From positions 185,942-249,941 of the forward strand of contig CAJNDS010002447.1 of assembly GCA_905221605.1 (NCBI GenBank): a stretch of 64,000 nucleotides of DNA, given 5' to 3'. Source of the stretch: Symbiodinium natans. Taxonomy: Eukaryota > Sar > Dinophyceae > Suessiales > Symbiodiniaceae. The position numbers and the translations under genes were made by a program. This document shows positions 54,950 through 64,000 of this stretch, in pieces (position 1 is the first letter of the stretch; each line of letters begins with the position of its first letter). The notes under the pieces are model-generated. The model was not told the origin of the DNA. It did no database searches and was given only the letters and a program-made list of their open reading frames with translations.

Positions 54950-56002
54950 CGCCTTCACCACGTGCTGGGAGAGCAGCTTCGCCACCTGGAGGCCCTTCCT
55001 CACGCGCTTCCGCTCCTCCTCGGACCTTGGGCTCATCTTGGTCTAAGATACGGGTTTGGGGTTTGGGTTCAGGGCCCCTGTGGGCACCGCATTGTCCATT
55101 CAACCCCCTAGATAGGCCAAAGGGCTGCAGGTTGGCCAGCTCCTCATCCCTGGGCACATGGACGAGAGCTGAAAGCTCTTCAGGCTGGAGTTCTTTCGGG
55201 CCTGTCAGGTGTCGGGCATGTGGATTACGGGCTTCTAGGGGGGGAGGTCCATGATGAAACCCTGCCTCTGCTGCTGCATCTGGTACTGCCTGGGCCGTCA
55301 GCAAACAGAATGTCTCGGGATTAGGTTTTAGGATGGTTAGGGCCAGTGTTATGGTCTTGAACCCTGTGCACTGTCGCTGTAGCATTCAGACGAGGAGCTG
55401 CCAGTGCTGCTGTCGATGCCTTAAGTTAAGGAATGGCGGCAGAGAGCGGTTGGGACTCAGGGATTCAGGGTTTAGGTTTGGGGAACTGCTGGCAGATGAA
55501 GCAAACGCTCGCGTTCACACCAGAGCTTCCGTTCCAGGTTGGGAAAGCTAGGCGCCAGGCACTGCCCGCACCTGAGCTGAGCAATGTCAGAGCACGCCAC
55601 GTGTGTCAAAAAACGACTCGACAGTTCTGAACTGGTGCTTTCCAACTGTGGCATGGGCAGCCTCAGCACGATGGCGCAGCACATCAGTGAAGTTCTCGCC
55701 AGGCGCCGGGTCAGGCGGTGTCGTCTCTGGCTGGGTTTTTTTTGCGGGAGACGAAGCTGCCTCCTCCGGCTGGCTGCCGGTAGAGCCCCAGGCCCTCCCA
55801 CTAGCTGCTCCCGCACCAGCTGCACCGGCCCCAGCTGCACTGGCTGCTGGTCTGGGCCTGGGTGCTGCCCGAGGCACATACGTCGCTGACGCCTGTGACG
55901 GGGCCATCGCGTGGGGTGGCCGAAAATCCCTCACCGAGGGCATGCTGGCCTTTCCTGTGGCTGGCGGCCTGCCGCAGCTTTGCGGCACCTCACCATGGTA
56001 AC
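54950..56002 (-). CDS. Three or more exons, unidentified Pro/Ala-rich protein
   Basis: Exon 55601-56002 follows a CTCTGCAG acceptor and encodes a low-complexity Pro/Ala segment (SVRDFRPPHAMAPSQASATY, then GAGAAGAGAA) ending ENFTDVLRHRAEAAH and GKHQFRTVESFFDT before a GT donor. About 55115-55315 reads PHARHLTGPKELQPEELSAL and HVPRDEELANLQPFG. About 54950-55045 reads SEEERKRVRKGLQVAKLLSQ. An island at 55440-55580 is probably also exonic but its frame is unclear. The order fits one gene: a disordered region followed by charged helices. No family was recognised. Confidence 0.5.
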
Positions 56003-57836
56003 CTGCAGAGCGGCTGCTGGTATTCCGACATGCGAAGCCCCAAGCCCGAAAGCCACAGTCAGGACTATTTAGATGGTATGTATAACTCCAGAAACCAATG
56101 GTCCGAAAGAAAATTGCGCACTGCTCCCCAGGCACCTTGGGGCACGGCAGACACGGCAGCCGCCCAAGAGTTAACCACTTCACGCGGGCGCGTGGGGCGC
56201 CATTGTGTGAAACATGGTTGGGGACAGGGCCCGGCCCCCTGCATTGCTGTCGTCAGTCTTTCCTGGAAAAACGCCGAAGGCTTAAAGACTCCACTCGCTA
56301 TAATGAGACATCAGGGAATCAAAGTAAACTTCGGGGTCATTAACAATATAGATACTCTCTGAGGGAAGCAGAAAGAACCTACAATTTCGATCAACCCTGC
56401 GTATGGAACTGCAAGAATGCGTCTGCTGTTTGTCTAGGTCCATGTCTATATGTCTGGCTCAGGGCAGAGCAGTCCTGGGCCACGAAGGCAGCGAATGCTT
56501 GTTCAGGTTTCAAATTTATTGGCTTAGGGTCTAGGGTTTAGCTTTAGGGTTTAGAAGCGCTCAAGCTGTAAACCTGCACTCTAAACCCAGAACCTCAACC
56601 TTCAACCCTCTAAGCCCTCAACCGTAACCCCTAACCCTCTAAGGGTAGTTGCATGGTCCCTTAATATGGGACCTTAAATGGGGACCCCTTATATACCCCG
56701 TATATACCCAACCCATACTTCCGAACCCTGTGACGAAGCTAAAGAACCATATTCAGAAACCATGGAACTACGCTTCGAAACCCCCCAACCCCCCGCAATC
56801 CTAGAGCCATCCTCGGGGCCGCTGCGGGTGGAACTTCTCCGCTCGGCCCCCTGCGGGAGTGGACTTGACATGACTCAGATCAAACTATGCCTTAGGGATG
56901 CAGGGACTTAAGGGGCTTGAAGGTTTAGGGTTTGGGGTTCGGGTTTAAAGCTCACTTCCATCAAGCTATGGTTCAGAGATTTAAGGGTTTGGAGATTCAG
57001 GGTTTGGGGTTTAGTGGGATGAGGATCCGTCATTCGCAGTTCTGAGGCCCCCAAAAAATGAACCCCAAACCCGAAAAGCCCACAAGCAAATCCCCTCAAC
57101 ACCGACCGCTGGCCTCCTTGATCTCTTGACACTCTTGACTGGGGCCTCGCAAGGGCAACGAGCCCATACAGCGCAGCTTCAGGAGGGAGGGCCCAGGCAG
57201 AAGGGTTTAGGGTGCAGGGGTTACAGGGTTTAGGGATTGGGGTGTCGTAGGGTTACCTAGACCTTTAATTGAAGATCCGCTAAGAATCCCCGTTGTTTTG
57301 TTTTTGGTGTAGCGGGTTTTGTTTTTTGTTTTAACTGGAATCGGCTCAGGTTTAGGGTTTGAGGTTTGGGGTGCACTTAGGGATTTGTATGCATGGGAAG
57401 GTACGTAAGGGTACTCACGGTCCGTTCCGGGTCCTGGAAAACGGCTACTACTGGCCGCTAGCTGCGCGTGCAAAATCAGTGCTGATGATACATGATGTAA
57501 GGTTGCCTGGTGGTGTCTGAGGGATGTTACAGGTAGAGCCCCGAGCCCTGAGCCCTAAAGCTACAATCAATGCAGCCCTTAAACAAACCCGAGTAGGCTT
57601 CAGGTGTGCGTGTTGCGCCATCGCGCTGTGCGCCGTGCGAGGTTTGAGGAGCTGTGGTCGGTCCAGACACATTCACACGTGTGAGGCTTTAAGGCTTAGG
57701 ACTTGAGCTCAGGTTTCCCTGGAGCCCTCCAGTGATCATGAAAGGCTCAAGCCAATGAGTCTATATAATTACTGTGGACAAGGACATCGAAAGGGGGCTA
57801 TGGATTTGGCAAAGGGTCCGTGAGCAATCGAGTTAT
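56003..57836. repeat. Filler with a family C element
   Basis: Heptamer variants occur at 56525-56640, 56915-57015 and 57200-57240. An island at about 57590-57670 (minus, LLKPRTAHSAMAQHAHLK) is possible but weak. The region 56100-56400 has open frames on the plus strand with no convincing features. Confidence 0.35.
56642..56773. mobile_element. MITE-like element, family C copy 2
   Basis: The left end GGGTAGTTGCATGGTCCCTT is mirrored by GCGTAGTTCCATGGTTTCTG on the other strand at the right end. The internal AAATGGGGACCCCTTATATA matches copy 1 at 9272-9415. It has no coding capacity. Confidence 0.55.
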
Positions 57837-58661
57837 CTGGCAAAAGCAGGCGGATCCTCGTCTAAGACTGACAGTGCTGACTATTGCTTGGCCTTCCCTG
57901 AGGGTATGGCTGAATTTTGTACTTTCTGGCAGCGACCTCATGCAATTGCAGCTGTGCATCACCAGCCTCTGTGCTTTCAAGAGCTCCACACGGCTGCCAG
58001 AAATTTTGAGGAGCTTCCAGGCCGCGAAATTCAGTCTTCGGAGGCCCGCGTGCTCTGTCGTGAAGCGTGCGCGCGCACGTCGCCTGTGGGGCTGGGAACG
58101 CTGTCTCCCGGCCTCCTGGGGCTCCTGCTCTTCTCGCAAGCGCTCAAGAGCGCGGGCTCGCTGCGAGATCCGCAGTTCCATCTTGAGCTCCGGCTCGTAG
58201 GAGAGGAAGGTGCTCCGCTCCACCAAGCGAAGCGCCTGTTCCTCTTCTAAGTTCTCATCGGCCGTATGCGGCGGTTTCCTTGCCTTGAGTCCATGGGCCT
58301 CCTCTTCCGTGGGGCTGTGGCCACCACGCGGCCTGCGCTCAAAACAAAACAAACAAACCCGTCCGGCTTAGAAGCACTGTGCTACACTGCTACACTATAC
58401 ACACTTTACACTTTGGCTCCCAAGCCTTAGACAGCGCTACTTCTGGCTGCCGTTGTGCAACAGCCTCCCGCCTCTGCGCCGGAACTTCTTGAGCAGCCGG
58501 CTGCGGTGGTGCACTACCACTGCCCAGTCAATAGGCCGGAGGACTTTCTTGCAAGCGCGGGCGAGGGCCGCAGCAGCTTTCAATGCGACCCACGGCTGGA
58601 GCGGCTTGCAGGATGTCCTAGGTCCTTGCTGCAGCGCTTGTACTGGCTTGCTGATGTCCAC
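57837..58661 (-). CDS. Two-exon basic helical protein, unidentified
   Basis: The ATG at 58661 opens an exon to about 58440 reading MDISKPVQALQQGPRTSCKP, then ALKAAAALARACKKVLRPID and SRLLKKFRRRGGRLL. After a short heptamer-free intron with a T-rich tract and GAGCGCAG acceptor, exon 2 (about 57837-58332) encodes a charged segment (EEEQALRLVERSTFLSYEPE, RISQRARALERLREEQEPQE) and a Ser/Leu-rich end. The composition suggests helices or a coiled coil. The donor of exon 1 is not certain (no GT; a GC or GA donor is needed). No family was recognised. The 3-prime end is open. Confidence 0.5.
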
Positions 58662-59011
58662 TCTGTTTGCGAATTTGCCACTTTGCTAAAACTCAACTAT
58701 TGATTCAAATTGGTTTTACGAACTGCTCTACACCGCGTGAGAGAGGAAGGCGGGAAACTAACTACCTCAACATATCTAGAGACCCAAGTTCACCGGGCTT
58801 TTCCGACGCAGGATTTCGGAGTAAGAGGTTTAGAGTTCTAAGGTTCAGGGAGTTGTACCGACGACTGAGAGACCTGATGACCTTGCAGAAGCCCGGGGCA
58901 TTAGGTTCAACATATATACCCCACCGAAGGCCTTGTATAGAAGACTCTTGTGCCAGATAGATAGATACGTACATCAATGTGTATATTTACATGTGTATTC
59001 AAACATACGTG

Positions 59012-59458
59012 TCATTCATCCAAAAACCGTCCTCAGGGTCTTGGGGCAACGCTAGCCGAGTGAACGCGCGATTGCCTGCCACATCATCGTGGTCTTCGGG
59101 CGCCACTTCGGGATTTCGCTGGCGAGCTCTGATGGTCAAGCGCCGGCGATCGACAACCAGCGCCTGCGTGCGGAATTTGCGCCCTAAACCTTTAACATTC
59201 AGGGTTTATTAGGGTTTAGGATTTAAGCCCCGTTTAAACGCATCAGGGCTGAGGCTCCCCCTGAACGGCATGTTTAAATTCCCGCAACCCTAAACCCCGA
59301 AACGCCGAAAACCATCCAAAGCCCAAAACCCCGAATCCCTAAACCCTGAACCCCTAAAAAACCCCTAAGCCTAAGCATCCTCGAGCATTGGGCACCTTGG
59401 AATCTTCCAGAGCTTTGGCGAGCTCTTCTGCCACTGCCTGCTTCTTGTAAACAAGGCA
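59012..59458 (-). CDS. Two exons of an unidentified protein
   Basis: Exon 59391-59458 reads LVYKKQAVAEELAKALEDSK with donor AAG/GTGCCC. Exon 59012-59185 reads FRTQALVVDRRRLTIRARQR and NPEVAPEDHDDVAGNRAFTR with strong G-first codons. Heptamer filler lies between. The charged helical content gives no family clue. Confidence 0.5.
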
Positions 59459-59935
59459 GGCAGGGCTTTCGGGTTGGGAGTTTAGGAGTTCTTTCGGGGG
59501 CTTAGGGGTCTTTTGGGGGTCTATCACATGAGGGGTTTGAGGTTTTAGGGTTTTGGGTTGTGGGTTTAGACTTTAGCATTTGTAAGGTGTAGGTCTCTTT
59601 GTTTGGGTTGAGCGTTGGAGTTTGTTGTGTTGGGCGGGCGGGGGGAGGGGCCTACAGCCTTCTTTCAGGGTTTGGAATTGTTGATAGATATACAAGTTTA
59701 TATAAACGTGTTCCTCAACCCTAGGCCCAAACGTTTCTAGGCACTTGATAGGCTGTTCTACCACATGCGGTCCCTTTGCCTACCCCACAACCCTAAACCC
59801 CAAATTCCTCAACCCGCAAGGGACCACAAGTTCAAACACTGCTGAAGTCGCAAAGGCAAGCCCCTTTCTTCCTGCAGCCCCAAGGTTTCGGGGTAGGGTT
59901 TCGGGGCTTAGCGGAAAGTTTAGCGGTTTTCAGTT

Positions 59936-60370
59936 CTAGGGTTTAGGGTTTAGGGGTTTTGGGGTTTCAGGGTTTAGGGTACCGAAGCAAGAATAGCAAC
60001 AACAACAATGACGTTGATGGTGATGGTGGTGTGGTGATGGCGGTGTTGATGATGACCATGGTGATGATGAGGAGGAAGAGGAGGATGATTCTGGTTGATT
60101 CCGGTTCAGGTTCTGATCACATGGGTTGTATGGATAATGTTGATAACAAACACAACTATCTTCAGCCAGCATGGACCCAGCGGACACTGTACAAAGTTGC
60201 ACCTCACACACGCGGTCTGTTTTGCGGCATTCAACCCGTTCGACACAACCACCGTTAATACTCGTACGCATGTGAGGTAGGATCTTTTTTGGTGGTTTCC
60301 CAAAAGGGCACCCAACATATGTACACTCACCTCTACTCAGAAGGACACCATGTACACTCACCATACACAA
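59936..60370 (-). CDS. Cys-rich ORF running into a Ser/His/Cys repeat tail
   Basis: A 144-codon frame with an ATG at 60370. The first 90 residues are Cys-rich (GECTYVGCPF, NGGCVERVEC, SCVCYQHY) with ordinary codon use. The tail is the translation of a GAT/GGT-type simple repeat (poly-Ser, poly-His, poly-Cys) followed by heptamer filler, so the real coding part probably ends or splices near 60100. It may be a small secreted-type or zinc-binding protein; no signal peptide is obvious. Confidence 0.3.
   Translation of the reverse strand: MCMVSVHGVLLSRGECTYVGCPFGKPPKKILPHMRTSINGGCVERVECRKTDRVCEVQLCTVSAGSMLAEDSCVCYQHYPYNPCDQNLNRNQPESSSSSSSSSPWSSSTPPSPHHHHHQRHCCCCYSCFGTLNPETPKPLNPKP
59998..60095. 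repeat. GAT/GGT trinucleotide-type microsatellite
   Basis: Imperfect runs of AAC, GATGGT and GATGAT units with AGG at the end. They give poly-amino-acid ORFs on both strands. Confidence 0.75.
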
Positions 60371-60568
60371 TGCTCAAGACCTTATGAGTCGTGATCAGCA
60401 TATCTCAGGGTTATATGCCCATACGACACAATAAAGCCGAAACCGACCAACCCTGTAACTGCCTATAGTATACCCTGGAAGCCCTAAGCCCATGATAACC
60501 AAAAACCGCATCTCCAGTCAAAGCCCTACAGCCCAAAGCCCTAGACCCTACACGCATTCAGCTTTCCC

Positions 60569-63405
60569 GCTTCACCATGGCCTCGGCAACGCGGGCATCC
60601 TGTAGCCCGGAGAAGCCAAATCTGAGGAGGGTTGGGTCGGGTCGGTTTAGAGGTTTTAGAGTTTAGGGCTTTGGGGCTCTATAGGATTCAAAACAGCCGA
60701 GGGGCTCTAGGAGTCTTGGGCTTGGGGATGCGGAAGGGTTTAGGTTTTCCGGTTAAGGGTTTAGGGCTGAGGGTTTGTGATTCAGGGTTTGCGGTTTAGG
60801 GGTTTGCAGGGAGGGTGGACCCAACTGTTTCAATCAACAGTATCCGCCCTTTGCGCCTGTCTGCATACTTTCCAACAATCCTGCGGCGAGCGAGGGCTCA
60901 AACAAGGTAGCCGCCGGCTGTACACGCACCCGCAACAACTTCAAGACCAAAATCCTACACTCCAAGCCCCAAACCCTCGTTTGTCTTGACAGTAGCGTGC
61001 TCCTTAAAAAGGGAGAGTGGGGTCTTGGACTTTTGTTGGGGGTGTGGGGTTTGGGTTTGGTCTGAAGGTTTGCGATTTTGGGGGGTCAGACCCCGCAAGT
61101 CGTAGGGGCTGGGGTGTGGGGTTCGGGTTTAGGGCACCCGAAACCCCAAACCCCTAAACCCTAAAACCTTGAAGCCCCAAAAGCCTCTTAACCTTGGAAA
61201 GCAGTTCCGGTCCATGCCAGCGGAATCTCCCCCGTTGCGCTTTGCGCAAGCTTGACTTGAAGTCGGGATTCCTGCCAGAGCTTACGATTTAGGGCTTAGG
61301 GTTTCATGGGTTTGTTTTCATGGGTTTGGGGTTTCATGGTTCTATGGGTTTAGGCTGGGTTTTCGCTGGGGGAGGCATCGGGCTGAGGTCGCAGGCTGCG
61401 TTTTTGCCCGGAGCTTTGGGTTTAGGATGTTGAGTTTGAAACCCTAAACCCTAAACGATGGGGGTCCAGGATTGAAGACAACTATTCAGACCCGAAGCTG
61501 CTATGGGTCACGATGATTTAGAACTTGGGTTTAGGACCCAAGGGTTTTGGCTTTTTTTGATGCTGGGTTGAGCAGCTACTGGTTTAGGGTCTAGAGTCTA
61601 AAGGTTTCGGGTTTGGGACCAACTTAGGCAGCCACAGGCATGTGCCAGAACCCTGAGCCACAACAACATCCTAAACCGACATGTATTGAGGACACGCGGG
61701 CCTGCGTGTCATCAAAGAGCTGCTCCACCACTTGGCGTAGCTTTGATGCTCTTGGTCGCCAAGAGACCTCAGTGCGGGCCGACGGGGACTTGAGGTTGAC
61801 CTTAAACTCTACACCCGTACTTTGTCTTGGGCATTCTTGCACATCGCTTAAACCTAAATAAACCGTTCAGAAGAGGACGCGGGAACCCGTTCTGGGAACC
61901 TATTCTTGGGAAGGCTTCGGGTAGTGCGCTCCGCGTGTCGTATGGGACTTGCCGAAGCAGATCGGAACATTCGAACGATCCAGCCTCTAAACCTTATAGA
62001 CCCCAAACAAAACCTCCCCCAAAGCCCGAAAGCTGCTGAGGGCCGCAGCAAAGGTGCCCTGGACTTCCAGCTCCGAATCCGGGTGCGCCAATGCTTGCCG
62101 TAGCAGGCCTGCACTTCATGTGGGGGCTTCGGGGTTTAGGGTTTTGGGTTTAGGTTAGGTTCACTTCAAACCCTGGGTTTAGGAGTTTGGGGCTTATCAG
62201 GGTCTTCGGGTTGAGGAGCATTTGGGGCAGAGTTTAGGTCTCCGGAGCAGAGAGATGGTAAACAAGGAAGGGCCCCTGAAACCCTAAACCCTACTGAATC
62301 CATGTGACACCCCATGAAACCCTAATGACACTCTAAGAAACCCCCATGAAGCCTATTCAACCCTCTTTGTCTGGATGATGCAACAATGTCACCTAGGCAA
62401 CCCACCTTCTCGGCTTGCAGTTTCTGGCAGCGTCCGCACGAGGACGGGCATCGACAGGAAGCTCACAATGGGAACCTGTAATGTGGACATCGACACAAAG
62501 AACGTGCATGTTCAGAGCGCAGATGTGGCTTGACACGAAAATACATACATCTAGAAGGCGTACACGTGTATATGTTTTTTATGTAAAACGCACGTGGTAC
62601 GAATACATATATGTATATATACACACACCCATGAAGCTATGGTTCTGCTTCATGCTTTTTCAAGGGGGGCCCAACGGGGCCTACCAATCTACCAACTCAG
62701 CATTGAAACTCCAAACAGAAGAAAAGGGTTTCGGGCTTAGGGTTAAGGGTTCTACAGGAAAAGCTCCGAGCACTTCCGGGCTCCAGACCACGCCAAAGGG
62801 CTGCTGCCGCATAAATGCTGAAGCCTGAGACCGGTGGTGATATAGGGGCCTTAATAATTGGAGGAGTATTTTGTTTTTTTGGGGGGGGGGGGGGGGGGGG
62901 GTGTATTTATAGTAGAACTTAAATGTTGTTATAATATATGTGCCATTATAATAAATTATAAGGAAATAATACTATTTGGGCCTCGAAGGCGCCCAGTTTA
63001 AGGTTCATAAGGTTCAGGGTTTCGGGCGGGGGTCTCTATGGCCCTAACCCCCTCTGAAGCCTTCATCCTTCAACCCACCCTGTTCAATCGCAAGCCCCAC
63101 GCCCCTAAACCCTGGAGCCCCCAAACCCCCAATCTCCCTGAACCCAAAGTTTCGTGCCTCGGCCCGGACCTCTTCATGGAGGTTTTCCAGCCGCACTCGC
63201 CGTCGCGCCTGCAGATTTATCTAGCTGGGGTGTGGGGGCTTAGTACATAATTCTAGGGTTTAGGGCTTGGGGGTTTGGAGTTTGGAGTTTCGTTAGGGCT
63301 TCGGGATTCGGGTTGGGGGTCCAGGGTTTGCACAGAGGTTTGGGGCTGGGAGCTTTGCCTGAGATGTGCTCTTCCATCTCCTTCTGCAAACGAGCAAATG
63401 CACGA
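60569..63405 (-). CDS. Scattered exons of unidentified gene(s)
   Basis: Minus islands: about 63355-63405 (RAFARLQKEMEEHIS, coiled-coil-like); 63152-63228 (INLQARRRVRLENLHEEVRA); 62412-62505 (VDVHITGSHCELPVDARPRA, donor AAG/GTGGGT); 62017-62110 (LLRQALAHPDSELEVQGTFA); about 61900-61975 (CSDLLRQVPYDTRSALPEAF); 61660-61842 (SWRPRASKLRQVVEQLFDDT); 61195-61282 (NPDFKSSLRKAQRGRFRWHG, donor AAG/GTTAAG); and 60569-60632 (LLRFGFSGLQDARVAEAMVK). Their order and strand are consistent, but the joins were not phase-checked. They alternate with heptamer filler. No product was recognised. Confidence 0.4.
62876..62902 (+). repeat. Poly-T/poly-G run beside an AT-rich stretch
   Basis: T residues followed by more than 20 G residues, then about 90 bp of AT-rich sequence to 62980. 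No coding signal. Confidence 0.75.
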
Positions 63406-64000
63406 CTTTAAAGCAGGTGATTGTAGGGTGTGGTTCAGGGTTGTTTTAATTGGGTTTGGGGGTTTGAGGGAGGCTTAGAACATGTGGGGCTTTGGAGGTC
63501 GGCTGGAGCGTGCATGGTTTTGAGAGAATTGAAGTCTTGGGTTTTGGGGGTTAAGGGTCTGGGGTTTGGGGTGTGCATTCCATAGGGATGTGTAGGGGTT
63601 TGGGCGACAGTGACACTTGAGGTTACTGGGTTGAAGGCTCTGGGGTTGTGGACAGCAAAAACGCCTGAGAAACCTCAGCAACGAACACCATTCGCTAGAA
63701 AACGTGGCGGAAGCCTGAGGAAGCGTCTGGGACATCCGAGATATCTCTCAGCATGCTAACCAACCCTGGGTCCCAAAACCAGACCTAAACATAACCAAAA
63801 GCATACCCCAAACCGCTCGCCCGTGTAGTTTCAGTAGCGATACACCCTTCTAGGAACGCGGATGAGGAAGGACTCGCTTTTTGGGTGAGCTATCGAGACT
63901 GCGAGTCAGAAGTGTCCTAGTCGACTGCAAAGCTGCGTACCAACGCACGCACAGCTTTTTCCTACGGGACAACATGTGATCCGGAGAAGGTTTGCAAGTG
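63406..64000. other. Window end, one weak exon island
   Basis: Heptamer variants run to 63640. A minus frame at about 63655-63735 (LPQASATFSSEWCSLLRFLR) is coding-like but unsupported by splice sites. From 63760 to the end no gene was recognised. Confidence 0.3.

Noticed and set aside
1-64000. tRNA, rRNA and CRISPR arrays
   Set aside because: None was recognised. The regular repeats are heptamers, microsatellites or inverted-repeat elements, and they lack the direct-repeat/spacer pattern of CRISPR.

Overview
The window looks like nuclear DNA of a dinoflagellate, possibly a Symbiodiniaceae or Polarella type genome; the species is not determined. Four observations support this. (1) There is a spliced gene for DVNP, the basic nucleoprotein that replaces histones in dinoflagellates (7394-8189). 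(2) A PPR gene has the repeat style common in dinoflagellates. (3) Introns use GT, very often GC, and possibly GA donors. (4) Nearly every island with convincing codon structure reads from the minus strand, as in dinoflagellate unidirectional gene arrays. The space between exons, both introns and intergenic DNA, is mostly degenerate TTTAGGG/CCCTAAA heptamers. Most exons are 25-250 nt, so an ORF list hides nearly all genes. I rebuilt several by matching splice phase to conserved motifs.

Layout, left to right, all minus strand unless stated: PPR gene (1486-3505); heptamer filler; DVNP (7394-8189); filler with inverted-repeat elements; exons of an unidentified gene (10857-11639); exons of one or more unidentified genes (12183-14907); a 600-bp foldback element (15358-15960); a four-exon unidentified gene (16785-17876); exon clusters at 19252-21115, 23590-26720 and 28322-31690; a long CoxE/ViaA-like VWA gene with at least 18 exons (32183-39040); exon clusters at 39130-40547 and 41092-45000; a caspase-like/dynamin-like GTPase gene with long exons (45171-49734); a GC-rich repeat and palindrome block (about 50.2-51.9 kb); a La-motif gene fragment (52118-52445); unidentified genes at 52660-54745, 54950-56002 and 57837-58661; and small exons to the end.

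Two things stand out. The first is the caspase-like plus dynamin-like GTPase fusion. It keeps the protease His and Cys, a P-loop, a DxPG switch, a hydrophobic segment and a C-terminal helix, and could couple proteolysis to membrane remodelling. It sits in about 4.8 kb without any TTTAGGG heptamers. The second is a set of 105-116 bp inverted-repeat elements. Three of them coincide exactly with introns, so they look like introners (intron-generating transposable elements). All exon limits were read by eye and need transcript support.
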